From: Microcella sp.
GTDB lineage: Bacteria > Actinomycetota > Actinomycetes > Actinomycetales > Microbacteriaceae
NCBI RefSeq assembly: GCF_025808395.1
Contig: NZ_CP075524.1
Location: 620,001-684,000, forward strand
Length of the DNA stretch: 64,000 bases
Direction of reading: 5' to 3'
Of the stretch, positions 47,524-55,683 are shown one piece after another (the stretch's first letter is position 1; every line of letters begins with the position of its first letter). The position numbers and the translations under genes were made by a program. The notes beneath the pieces are model-generated. The model was given only the letters and a program-made list of their open reading frames with translations. It was not told the origin of the DNA and searched no databases.

Positions 47524-48819
47524 ATGCCAGAGAAGCTGACGTTTCTGTTCATGCCGGAGAGCGCCTACGGCCCCACCAACAACTGCATCGGAATCGGCAA
47601 CGAGCTGCTGCGTCGCGGGCACCGCGTGGTGTTCGCGGCCGAGGCGTCGTGGGCCGGCAAGCTGAGCGCGCTGGGCTTCGAAGAAGACCTCGTCGACCTC
47701 GCACCGCCGCCCGACGACGCCGTCGAGCAAGATGCCGGCCAGTTCTGGAAGGACTACATCACGGCGGTCAGCCCGGAGTTTCGTCGATCGACGAGAGAGC
47801 AGCTCGAGACCGTGACGGCACCCATCTGGCAAGAGCTCATCGACGGCGCTCGCTACTGCGAGCCGCAACTGCAGGCGATCATCGAGCGCACGAAGCCCGA
47901 CGTCATCATCGAGGACAACGTCATCACCTTCCCGGCACTGGTCACCGCTGGCGTGCCCTTCGTGCGCATCGTGTCGTGCAATCCGCTCGAGGTTCGCGGT
48001 GAGGCGATCGCTCCGGTGTTCTCGGGCCTGCCCGAGACCGAGAGCGACGAATGGCACGCCTTCCGCGCCGAGTACGACCGCACGCATCGACCGATGTGGC
48101 GCGAGTTCGACACGTGGGTGCAAGAGCAGGGTGCGGCCCCGCTGCCCGACCTCGACTTCATCCACACGGGCGATCTCAACCTCTACGTGTATCCAGAAGA
48201 GCTCGACTACGTCGATGCCCGCCCACTCGACGACTCGTGGCTGCGCATCGACTCGTCCGTGCGCGAGACCGATGCCGAGCCCGAGATTCCTGAAGAGTTT
48301 CTCGCGCTCGACGGGCCGCTGGTGTACTTCAGTCTCGGCTCGCTGGGCAGCGCAGACGTCGACCTCATGCGCTCGGTCATCGCGGCTCTCGCCGACCAGC
48401 CGTATCGCGTGATCGTCTCGAAAGGCCCCCGCCACGCAGAGATCGAACTGGCCGACAACATGTGGGGGGCCGAGTTCTTGCCGCAGACCCGCATTCTGCC
48501 GCTCGTCGACCTCGTGATCACGCACGGCGGCAACAACACCACGACCGAGGCGATGCACTTCGGCAAGCCCATGGTGCTGCTGCCGCTGTTCTGGGATCAG
48601 TACGACAACGCGCAGCGGGTGCACGAGAAGGGCTTCGGCGTGCGGCTGTCGACCTACGAGTTCAGCGCCGAAGAGCTTCGAGCCGCCATCGACGACCAGC
48701 TCAACGACCCTGCGCGCGTCGAGCGCTCTCGAGCGACGGGCGAGGCCATCCGGTCTCGATCAGGGCTGCGGCTGGCCGCCGACCGCCTCGAAGCGCTGGG
48801 CCAGGGTCGCCGTCAGTGA
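47524..48819 (+). CDS. UGT-like (family 1) glycosyltransferase
   Basis: 431 residues with the GT-B fold of UDP-glycosyl/macrolide transferases. The N-terminal acceptor domain begins KLTFLFMPESAYGPTNNCIGIG; the C-terminal donor domain has LVYFSLGSLGSADVDLM and the nucleotide-sugar signature HGGNNTTTEAMHFGKPMVLL followed by PLFWDQYDNAQ. GGAAAGGA lies 8 nt before ATG 47524, so the in-frame ATG 47506 is unlikely. It overlaps the oxidase gene by 4 nt, so it belongs to the catabolic unit. The acceptor is unknown; it is an odd partner for amine-oxidation genes. Confidence 0.85.
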   Translation: MPEKLTFLFMPESAYGPTNNCIGIGNELLRRGHRVVFAAEASWAGKLSALGFEEDLVDLAPPPDDAVEQDAGQFWKDYITAVSPEFRRSTREQLETVTAPIWQELIDGARYCEPQLQAIIERTKPDVIIEDNVITFPALVTAGVPFVRIVSCNPLEVRGEAIAPVFSGLPETESDEWHAFRAEYDRTHRPMWREFDTWVQEQGAAPLPDLDFIHTGDLNLYVYPEELDYVDARPLDDSWLRIDSSVRETDAEPEIPEEFLALDGPLVYFSLGSLGSADVDLMRSVIAALADQPYRVIVSKGPRHAEIELADNMWGAEFLPQTRILPLVDLVITHGGNNTTTEAMHFGKPMVLLPLFWDQYDNAQRVHEKGFGVRLSTYEFSAEELRAAIDDQLNDPARVERSRATGEAIRSRSGLRLAADRLEALGQGRRQ

Positions 48820-50222
48820 CAGAAGCCCAACTACCCGCGTCGCTGCGAGATGCAGTGCGCGCGCCGTTCTGGACTGATCGTGCCGATGCACCGGCACCTC
48901 GGGCGCCGATCGAGAACGGTCTCGAGGTCGACCTGCTGATCGTCGGGGGCGGCTTCACCGGGCTGTGGACGGCGTGGCGCGCGCTCGACAGAGACCCGGC
49001 GCGTTCCATCGCCATCGTCGACGCCGAGACGATCGGCTTCGGTGCGAGCGGGCGCAACGGGGGTTTCGTGTCGGCGTCGCTCACGCACGGTCTCGCGCAC
49101 GGCGAGGCGCTGTGGCCTCGAGACATGCCGGCGATCACGCGCGAAGGCCGAGCGAATCTCGAGGCGATGCGTGCCGACTTGGAGGGTGCAGGTATCGACT
49201 GCGGATTCTCGATGGTCGGCAAGACGACGCTCGCGATCGAGCCATGGCATGTTCCGCACCTGCAGAGCGCGCACGAGCTGGCGCTGCGATACGGCGAAGA
49301 CGCCGAGTGGCACGACCGAGAACAGGTGCAGGCCGATGTGCATTCGCCCACCTACCTCGCCGGGCTGAGGGTGCGCACCGGCAACGCGCTGGTCGATCCT
49401 GCCCGCATGGCGTGGGGCATGGCCGCGCACCTCGAACGCCGAGGAGTGCAGATCTTCGACCGCAGCCGGGTGACGTCGCTGAGGCGCGACGGTGCGGGAG
49501 TGATCTCGAGGCAGGCCGACGGCTCGAGCGTTCGCGCGCGGCACGTCGTCGTCGCGACCGCGGCATACCGGTCGCCGCTGCGGCGACTGGGCGGCTACAT
49601 CATGCCGTTGTACGACCACGTGCTCATGACCGAGCCGCTCACCCCCGAGCAGCGATCGTCGCTCGGCTGGGCCGAACGGCAGGGCCTCACAGACGCGGGC
49701 AACCAGTTTCACTACTACCGGCTCACCGACGACGAACGCGTGCTGTGGGGCGGGTGGGACGCGGTGTATCACCGAGGGGGGCGAATCGACCCCGCACTCG
49801 ACTATGCGGGCTCGTCGCATGCGCTGCTCGCTCGGCAGTTCGCCGAGACCTTCCCGCAGCTGCGCGATGTCAGGTTCAGCCACATGTGGGCGGGGCCGAT
49901 CGACTCGACGACGCGATTCACGGCCGCCTACGGCACGGCCGTCGGAGGCTCAGTCGCCTATGCGATCGGGCACACCGGTCTGGGAGTCGGGGCAGCGCGA
50001 TTCTCTGCCGACGTCGCCCTCGACCTGCTCGAACGAGCCGACTCGGCCCGAGTGCGCTACGGCATCGTGCGGCGGCGCCCGATTCCCATCCCTCCCGAGC
50101 CGCTGCGCAATCCGATCATCCAGTTCACTCGACGATCGATCATCAACTCCGACGCCCGCGAAGGTCGACGCAACCTCTGGCTCCGCACCCTCGATCGTCT
50201 CGGGCTCGGGTTCACGTCGTGA
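48816..50222 (+). CDS. FAD-dependent amine oxidase, PuuB-like (DAO family)
   Basis: 468 residues. The dinucleotide motif LLIVGGGFTGLWTAWRAL is near residue 40 and GFGASGRNGGFVSASL follows, the pattern of the gamma-glutamylputrescine oxidase group of the DAO superfamily; GHTGLGVGAARFSADVALDL lies near the C-terminus. It probably oxidises an amine to an aldehyde for the next gene's enzyme. There is no PuuA ligase in the window, so whether the substrate is free or modified putrescine is open. GTG 48816 overlaps the glycosyltransferase stop by 4 nt. Confidence 0.85.
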   Translation: MTEAQLPASLRDAVRAPFWTDRADAPAPRAPIENGLEVDLLIVGGGFTGLWTAWRALDRDPARSIAIVDAETIGFGASGRNGGFVSASLTHGLAHGEALWPRDMPAITREGRANLEAMRADLEGAGIDCGFSMVGKTTLAIEPWHVPHLQSAHELALRYGEDAEWHDREQVQADVHSPTYLAGLRVRTGNALVDPARMAWGMAAHLERRGVQIFDRSRVTSLRRDGAGVISRQADGSSVRARHVVVATAAYRSPLRRLGGYIMPLYDHVLMTEPLTPEQRSSLGWAERQGLTDAGNQFHYYRLTDDERVLWGGWDAVYHRGGRIDPALDYAGSSHALLARQFAETFPQLRDVRFSHMWAGPIDSTTRFTAAYGTAVGGSVAYAIGHTGLGVGAARFSADVALDLLERADSARVRYGIVRRRPIPIPPEPLRNPIIQFTRRSIINSDAREGRRNLWLRTLDRLGLGFTS

Positions 50223-50250
50223 CAGTGCCCGAGCAGAAAGGTCAACGACC

Positions 50251-51708
50251 ATGACCACCTCCACCATCATCGCCGGCCGCAGCGAAGAGGGGCGGGGCGA
50301 GCGCATCGAGCTCGTCAATCCCGCCGACGAGATCGTCTCGGCCCAGTTCGCGCAATCGAGCGTCGAGCAGGCCTCGAGCGCGGTCTCGGCGGCGCGGGCG
50401 GCGCAAGAAGAGTGGGGGGCGCTCACGCCCGGCGCTCGGTCGGCGCACATGCTGCGGTGGGCAGACGCCGTCGAGCGGCATGCAGACTCCCTCGCCGAGG
50501 CAGAGATGCTCGACACCGGAAAGCCGCTGACCGTCGCGCGCGACGGCGAGCTGCCCTTCGCCGTCGACAACCTGAGGTTCTTCGCCGGGGCCGCGCGCAG
50601 CCTCGAGGGCACCGGGGCGGGATCGTTGAGCGAGGGGTACACCTCGATCATCACCCGCCGCCCGGTCGGCGTCGTCGCTGGCATCACGCCCTGGAACTTT
50701 CCCCTGATCATGGCGGTGTGGAAAGCGGGCCCGGCGATCGCCGCGGGCAACACGATCGTGCTCAAGCCAGCGCCCACGACGCCTCGCTCGACCCTGCGGC
50801 TCGCCGAGCTGGCGCACGAGGCAGGAATTCCCGACGGTGTGATCAACGTCGTGACCGGTGGGGGCGACATCGGAGAATCACTCGTGCGGCATCCCGAGGT
50901 CGACATGATCTCGGTGACCGGCTCGACCAGCACAGGTCGCGCCGTGATGTCGGGGGCGGTAGATCGCGTGAAGCGCGTGCACCTCGAGCTCGGCGGAAAA
51001 GCGCCAGTACTGGTCTTCGCCGATGCCGACCTCGCGAGCATGGCCCACGCCGTCGCCCTCGGTGCCACCTACAACTCCGGCCAAGACTGCACGGCTGCCA
51101 CACGCGTCTACGTCGAGCGCTCGGTCTACGCCGAGGCTGTCGACGCACTGCGCGAGCGGCTCGCCGCGGTGCGCGTCGGCGACCCGCTCGATGCGGAAAC
51201 CGACATCGGGCCGCTGGTGACCGGCGTTCATCGCCGGGCAGTGCAGGGCTTCGTGGCGCGAGCGACGGCAGAAGGCGCCGAGGTGCTCACCGGGGGTGTC
51301 GCTCTCGATCGACCCGGGTTCTACCTGACACCCGCGCTCATCGTCGGTGCAGCTCAAGACTCCGAGATCGTGCAGGGCGAAGTGTTCGGCCCCGTGCTCG
51401 TCGTGCTTCCCGTCGACGACGAAGCGCAGGCCGTGGCCTTCGCGAACGACAGCGCGTACGGTCTCGCATCGTCGGTGTGGACTCGCGACGTGTCGCGGGC
51501 GCTTCGCGTGAGCGCGAAGCTCGACGTCGGAGTCACGTGGGTCAACGACCACCTGCCGATCGCCTCAGAAGCGCCGCACGGGGGAGTCAAGCAGTCTGGC
51601 TTCGGCAAAGACATGAGCATCGAGCCGCTGCTCGAGTACTCGGTGAGCCGCCACCTCATGATTCGCCACGCGCTGCCGCCCGAGACCACGGGCTTCAGAC
51701 CAGCGTGA
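50251..51708 (+). CDS. Aldehyde dehydrogenase, aminobutyraldehyde type
   Basis: 485 residues of the NAD(P)+ aldehyde dehydrogenase family: ITPWNFPLIMAVWKAGPAIAAGN, split as ITPWNFPLIM and PAIAAGNTIVLKPA; cofactor loop VTGSTSTGRAVM; catalytic Glu in HLELGGKAPVLVF; catalytic Cys in YNSGQDCTAATR; and C-terminal APHGGVKQSGFGKD. It is closest to gamma-aminobutyraldehyde dehydrogenases (PatD-like), turning the amine oxidase product into GABA or a relative. AGAAAGG precedes ATG 50251. Substrate assignment rests on family and context. Confidence 0.87.
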   Translation: MTTSTIIAGRSEEGRGERIELVNPADEIVSAQFAQSSVEQASSAVSAARAAQEEWGALTPGARSAHMLRWADAVERHADSLAEAEMLDTGKPLTVARDGELPFAVDNLRFFAGAARSLEGTGAGSLSEGYTSIITRRPVGVVAGITPWNFPLIMAVWKAGPAIAAGNTIVLKPAPTTPRSTLRLAELAHEAGIPDGVINVVTGGGDIGESLVRHPEVDMISVTGSTSTGRAVMSGAVDRVKRVHLELGGKAPVLVFADADLASMAHAVALGATYNSGQDCTAATRVYVERSVYAEAVDALRERLAAVRVGDPLDAETDIGPLVTGVHRRAVQGFVARATAEGAEVLTGGVALDRPGFYLTPALIVGAAQDSEIVQGEVFGPVLVVLPVDDEAQAVAFANDSAYGLASSVWTRDVSRALRVSAKLDVGVTWVNDHLPIASEAPHGGVKQSGFGKDMSIEPLLEYSVSRHLMIRHALPPETTGFRPA

Positions 51709-51723
51709 GTAGTGGTGAGTTTG

Positions 51724-51806
51724 TACCGGCTGTGGGGCTCGAACCCACACGTCCTCTCGGACAACGCATTTTGAGTGCGCCGCGTCTACCATTCCGCCAA
51801 GCCGGC
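51724..51806 (-). tRNA. tRNA-Leu, anticodon CAA
   Basis: Read on the minus strand from 51806: the acceptor arm GCCGGCT pairs with AGCCGGT (first pair G-U) with discriminator A at 51724. The D arm carries GGCGGAATGGTAGACGC, the anticodon loop is CTCAAAA (anticodon CAA, reading UUG), a long variable arm follows, and the T arm has GGTTCGAGCCC. The long variable arm and discriminator A mark it as tRNA-Leu. The 3' CCA is not encoded. A TATCGT hexamer at 51834-51839 (minus) may be its -10. Confidence 0.95.
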
Positions 51807-51842
51807 TCGGGCCGCTGCGGCCCTTCGTGCTCGACGATACCG

Positions 51843-51848
51843 TAGGCT
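51843..51848 (+). promoter_or_regulatory. -10-like hexamer TAGGCT, 7 nt before the ANTAR regulator
   Basis: TAGGCT ends 7 nt before GTG 51856 with no Shine-Dalgarno sequence between. The 49-nt gap 51807-51855 is shared with the divergent tRNA-Leu promoter and contains a GGGCCG-CTG-CGGCCC hairpin at 51809-51823. Confidence 0.5.
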
Positions 51849-51855
51849 CTGTGGC

Positions 51856-52497
51856 GTGAGTGACCAAGATCTCAACGCAAGCGCACCCCGTCGAGTCGTC
51901 GTCGCCGAGGACGAGTCGCTCATCCGGATGGACATCGTCGAGATTCTTCGCGACAACGGCTTCGATGTGGTCGGTGAGGCGGGCGACGGTGAGACGGCGG
52001 TAGCTCTCGCGACCGAGCTGAGGCCCGATCTGGTCATCATGGACATCCGCATGCCGCAGCTCGACGGCATCGAGGCGGCCAAGCGGCTGAGCGAGAACCA
52101 CATCGCTCCGGTGGTGCTGCTCACCGCCTTCAGTCAGAAAGAACTGGTCGAGCAGGCGAGCGAGGCGGGCGCGCTCGCCTACGTCGTGAAGCCCTTCACG
52201 CCCAACGACCTGCTGCCGGCGATCGAGATCGCACTCAGCCGCTACCAGCAGATTCTCACGCTCGAGGCCGAGGTCGCCGATCTCGTCGAACGGTTCGAGA
52301 CGCGCAAGCTCGTCGACCGCGCCAAGGGGCTCCTCAACGAGCGCATGGGCCTCACCGAGCCCGAAGCCTTCCGATGGATCCAGAAGGCGTCGATGGATCG
52401 CCGAACGACCATGCAGGCGGTCGCCCAGGCGATCATCGACCAGTTGGGCACCAAGAAGGAGTCGCCCAAGAAGTCAGGCGACGACGCATCGTCGTAG
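51856..52497 (+). CDS. pdtaR: ANTAR-domain response regulator (Rv1626/PdtaR type)
   Basis: 213 residues. The receiver domain (residues about 14-130) has the acidic pair AEDES, phospho-acceptor Asp in LVIMDIRMPQLDG and the KPF lysine in YVVKPFTPNDLL. A coiled-coil linker leads to a C-terminal ANTAR RNA-binding domain (VDRAKGLLNERMGLTEPEAFRWIQKASMD, in shorter pieces VDRAKGLLNERMGL and EAFRWIQKAS). ANTAR proteins act by antitermination on RNA hairpins once phosphorylated. No histidine kinase gene is adjacent. Position near polA matches Rv1626. Confidence 0.92.
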   Translation: MSDQDLNASAPRRVVVAEDESLIRMDIVEILRDNGFDVVGEAGDGETAVALATELRPDLVIMDIRMPQLDGIEAAKRLSENHIAPVVLLTAFSQKELVEQASEAGALAYVVKPFTPNDLLPAIEIALSRYQQILTLEAEVADLVERFETRKLVDRAKGLLNERMGLTEPEAFRWIQKASMDRRTTMQAVAQAIIDQLGTKKESPKKSGDDASS

Positions 52498-52515
52498 GGC
52501 TCTGAGCGCCGATCG

Positions 52516-52941
52516 TCAGCGGTCGCGCAGCATGTTGGTCATGCGCACGGTCGAGAGCCGGCGCCCCTGCTCGTCGGTCATGACGATCTCGTGCGTGCAC
52601 AGTGTTCGACCCAGTACGAGCGCCGTGCATGTTCCGGTGACGAGCCCCTCGGTGACAGACCTGCTGTGCGTGGCATTGATCTCGATGCCGACCGCGTAGC
52701 GGCCCGGCCCGGCGTGCATCGCCGACGAGATCGAGCCGAGGCTCTCGCCCAGCACGACGTGCGCGCCGCCGTGCAGCAGGCCGATCACCTGGGTGTTGCC
52801 CTCGACGGGCATGGTGGCGACCGATCGCTCGGCCGAGAGCTCGAGAAACTCGATGCCCATGCGCCGCGTCAGCGCTCCGCCGCCGCTCGAGACCAGTCGT
52901 TCGAACAGCTCTGGGTCGAGGTCGGGGGGCAGGATCGTCAT
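52516..52941 (-). CDS. Hotdog-fold thioesterase, PaaI-like
   Basis: 141 residues, a single hotdog domain. GLLHGGAHVVLGESLGS carries the helix and active-site Gly-Gly / Glu typical of 4-hydroxybenzoyl-CoA thioesterase and PaaI-like enzymes; INATHSRSVTEG follows. It probably hydrolyses an acyl- or aryl-CoA. It lies opposite its neighbours, converging on the ANTAR regulator gene and diverging from polA, so it is likely a separate unit. The natural substrate cannot be told from sequence. Confidence 0.85.
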   Translation of the reverse strand: MTILPPDLDPELFERLVSSGGGALTRRMGIEFLELSAERSVATMPVEGNTQVIGLLHGGAHVVLGESLGSISSAMHAGPGRYAVGIEINATHSRSVTEGLVTGTCTALVLGRTLCTHEIVMTDEQGRRLSTVRMTNMLRDR

Positions 52942-52999
52942 GATTGGTGTCCTCGAAAGGGGCAGGCAGTGTGCCGTTCACGGCGTCGGATCGCCTGAG

Positions 53000-53005
53000 T
53001 AGGCT
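53000..53005 (+). promoter_or_regulatory. -10-like hexamer TAGGCT, 7 nt before polA
   Basis: TAGGCT ends 7 nt before GTG 53013. A possible -35, TTCACG at 52977-52982, is 17 nt upstream. No Shine-Dalgarno sequence is present, so a leaderless transcript is suggested. Confidence 0.55.
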
Positions 53006-53012
53006 GAGCGGC

Positions 53013-55673
53013 GTGACGAACTCCGACAAGCCTACTCTGCTGCTCATCGACGGTCATTCTCTGGCCTTCCGCGCCTTCTACGCTCTGCCGATCGACAGTT
53101 TCGTCACGCGCGACGGCCAGCACACGAATGCGATCCACGGCTTTCTCTCGATGTTCTTGAGCCTGCTCGCGAAAGAGAAACCGACCCACGCCGCTGTGGC
53201 GTTCGACATCTCGCGATTCTCGTTCCGCACGCGCGAGTACCCCGAGTACAAGGGCACGCGCGGCGAGACGCCGCCCGAGTTCGTGGGGCAGGTGCCGCTC
53301 CTGCAAGAGGCACTCGCAGCCATGAGCATCCCGACCATCACGAAAGAAGATTTCGAGGCAGACGACATTCTCGCGACGCTGGCGACACGGGCGGCCGCAG
53401 AGGGTTTCCGCGTGCTCGTCGTCTCGGGCGACCGCGACACCATTCAGCTCGTCACCGACGATGTGACGCTGCTCTACCCGAACGCCCGCGGCGTGTCTGA
53501 GCTCAAGCGCTACGACCCCGATGCGGTGCGCGAGCGGTACGGCGTGAACCCCGAGCAGTACCCCGAGATCGCGGCGCTCGTGGGCGAGACGAGCGACAAC
53601 CTTCCGGGTATCGATAAGGTCGGCGAGAAGACCGCGGTGAAGTGGATCACCCAGTACGGTTCGCTTGACGGCATCTTCGAGCACATCGACGAGATCGGGG
53701 GAGTGGTCGGCACCAATCTTCGCGAGCAGCGCGACCGGGCCGAGCGAAACCGCAGGCTCAACCGCCTGGTCACCGACCTCGACCTGCCCGTGGCGCCGCA
53801 CGACCTCGATCGTCGGCCGATGGATGTCGCCGCGGTCAAGCAGGTGTTCGAGCGGTTGCAGTTTCGAACGCTCACCGAACGTGTGCTCAAGATCGCCGAG
53901 GCCGAGGGCGCCGATATGGGCGAGGTCGCCGAGACCGCGCCGCGCACCGACCTTCCCGCGGTGCGCACGCTCGTCGACGAAGAGCTTGCAGCGTGGTTGC
54001 GCGCCGCCGATCAGGCCGGCCTCGAGGTCGCGGTGGTGGTGGATGCTCCGCACGGGCAGCTCGCCGCCTTCGGTCTTGCCACCGCCACCGAATCGGTGCA
54101 GGTGAACTGGGCCGCGCACCGGCCCGACTATGCGGCTCTCGAGGCGTGGCTGTCGAGCGACAGCCCGAAGCTGCTCGCCGATGTGAAATCGGCGGCAGGA
54201 GTGCTCGCCGGGCTCGACATCGAGCTCAACGGGGTGGTGTGGTGCTCTCGACTCGCCGCGTGGCTCGAGCGCCCCGGTGCCAAGTCGTACGACTTGGTCG
54301 ATCTGGTGCGAGACGCGCTCGACGAGTCGATGCCGCAGGCCGACCCGAACCAGCTGGTTCCCGACACCGCGAGCATCTCTCCGGCCACGGTGGCGTGGTT
54401 CTTGCATCGTCTGGTGGGTGAGCAGCGCCGCACCCTGCCTGAGTCGAGCGCTGGGGTGCTGCGCGACATCGAACTGCCTTCCGCCCCCGTGCTCGCGCTC
54501 ATGCAGCGCACGGGCATCACCGTCGATCGTGCGGCTCTCGATGCCCTCAACGCAGAGTTGGGCGCGACGACGACCGACATCGCGCAGAGGGCGTTCGCCG
54601 AGATCGGGCGAGAAGTAAACCTCGGGTCGCCCAAGCAGCTGCAAGAGGTGCTGTTCGACGAGTTGGGCATGCCGAAGACTCGCGCGACGAAGACGGGGTA
54701 CTCGACCGACGCTGCCGCTCTCGCCGACCTGCAAGAGGCGCATCCGCATCCCTTCCTCGGTCTGCTGCTGCAGCACCGCGACGCGACGAAGCTCCGTCAG
54801 ATCGTCGAGACTCTTTCTTCGGCGATCGCCGCCGATGGACGCATCCATACGACCTACGATCAGACCGGCACGACGACAGGGCGCATCTCATCGACCGACC
54901 CGAACCTGCAGAACATTCCGGTGCGCACCGAGGTCGGGCATCGCATCAGGGCGGCCTTCACCGCCGGGGAGGGCTTCGAGAGCCTGCTCACGGCCGACTA
55001 CTCGCAGATCGAGATGCGCATCATGGCGCACCTCTCGGGCGACGAAGGCCTCATTGAGGCGTTTCGGTCGGGCGAAGACCTGCACCGCTTCGTCGGAGCA
55101 CGCATCTTCTCGGTCGATCCGGCAGACGTGACGCCCGAGATGCGCACCAAGGTGAAGGCGATGAGCTACGGGCTCGCCTACGGGCTCAGTGCTTTCGGCC
55201 TGAGCAAGCAGCTGCGCATCGACACCTCTGAGGCGAAGCAGCTCATGGCCGACTACTTCGCGAGATTCGGCGCGGTGCGCGACTATTTGCGCAGTGTCGT
55301 CGAGCAAGCGCGCGCCGACGGCTACACCGAGACGATCTTCGGCCGCCGCCGGCCGTTCGCCGACTTGAAGAGCACGAACCGCGTGCTGCGTGAGAACGCA
55401 GAGCGACAAGCCCTCAACGCCCCCATTCAAGGCTCGGCTGCCGACATCATGAAGATCGCGATGAACACCGTCGCGGAAGACATGGCGCGGCAGTCGCTGC
55501 GCTCGCGGATGCTGCTGCAAGTGCACGACGAGCTCGTCTTCGAGGTCGCTGAGGGTGAGCGTGAGGCGCTCGAGGCGATCGTGCGCGAACGCATGGGCGC
55601 TGCGGCCGATCTCGCGGTGCCGCTCGACGTGCAGGTCGGCGTGGGCCGTGATTGGGACGACGCTGCGCATTAG
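53013..55673 (+). CDS. polA: DNA polymerase I
   Basis: Repair and Okazaki-fragment polymerase, 886 residues. The 5'-nuclease domain (1 to about 290) has LLLIDGHSLAFRAFYAL, DDILATLATRAA and VVSGDRDTIQLVTDDV. The middle exonuclease-like domain lacks the usual DTE proofreading motif (it reads VAVVVDAPHGQ), so 3'-5' proofreading is probably lost. Polymerase motifs are intact: TADYSQIEMRIMAHLSGD (A), RTKVKAMSYGLAYGLSAFG (B) and LLQVHDELVFEV (C). GTG 53013 gives the family N-terminus; the longer frame runs into the promoter region. Confidence 0.97.
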   Translation: MTNSDKPTLLLIDGHSLAFRAFYALPIDSFVTRDGQHTNAIHGFLSMFLSLLAKEKPTHAAVAFDISRFSFRTREYPEYKGTRGETPPEFVGQVPLLQEALAAMSIPTITKEDFEADDILATLATRAAAEGFRVLVVSGDRDTIQLVTDDVTLLYPNARGVSELKRYDPDAVRERYGVNPEQYPEIAALVGETSDNLPGIDKVGEKTAVKWITQYGSLDGIFEHIDEIGGVVGTNLREQRDRAERNRRLNRLVTDLDLPVAPHDLDRRPMDVAAVKQVFERLQFRTLTERVLKIAEAEGADMGEVAETAPRTDLPAVRTLVDEELAAWLRAADQAGLEVAVVVDAPHGQLAAFGLATATESVQVNWAAHRPDYAALEAWLSSDSPKLLADVKSAAGVLAGLDIELNGVVWCSRLAAWLERPGAKSYDLVDLVRDALDESMPQADPNQLVPDTASISPATVAWFLHRLVGEQRRTLPESSAGVLRDIELPSAPVLALMQRTGITVDRAALDALNAELGATTTDIAQRAFAEIGREVNLGSPKQLQEVLFDELGMPKTRATKTGYSTDAAALADLQEAHPHPFLGLLLQHRDATKLRQIVETLSSAIAADGRIHTTYDQTGTTTGRISSTDPNLQNIPVRTEVGHRIRAAFTAGEGFESLLTADYSQIEMRIMAHLSGDEGLIEAFRSGEDLHRFVGARIFSVDPADVTPEMRTKVKAMSYGLAYGLSAFGLSKQLRIDTSEAKQLMADYFARFGAVRDYLRSVVEQARADGYTETIFGRRRPFADLKSTNRVLRENAERQALNAPIQGSAADIMKIAMNTVAEDMARQSLRSRMLLQVHDELVFEVAEGEREALEAIVRERMGAAADLAVPLDVQVGVGRDWDDAAH

Positions 55674-55676
55674 GCT
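55671..55676 (+). promoter_or_regulatory. -10-like hexamer TAGGCT, 7 nt before the DUF885 gene
   Basis: TAGGCT starts at the polA stop codon itself and ends 7 nt before ATG 55684. There is no Shine-Dalgarno sequence, so a leaderless transcript is suggested. Confidence 0.5.
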
Positions 55677-55683
55677 GGCGGGC

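Noticed and set aside
52938..54848. 636-codon minus-strand frame opposite polA
   Set aside because: Antisense shadow of polA, with His/Arg-rich composition and no recognisable motif. The short hotdog gene at 52516-52941 is the real minus-strand gene here.
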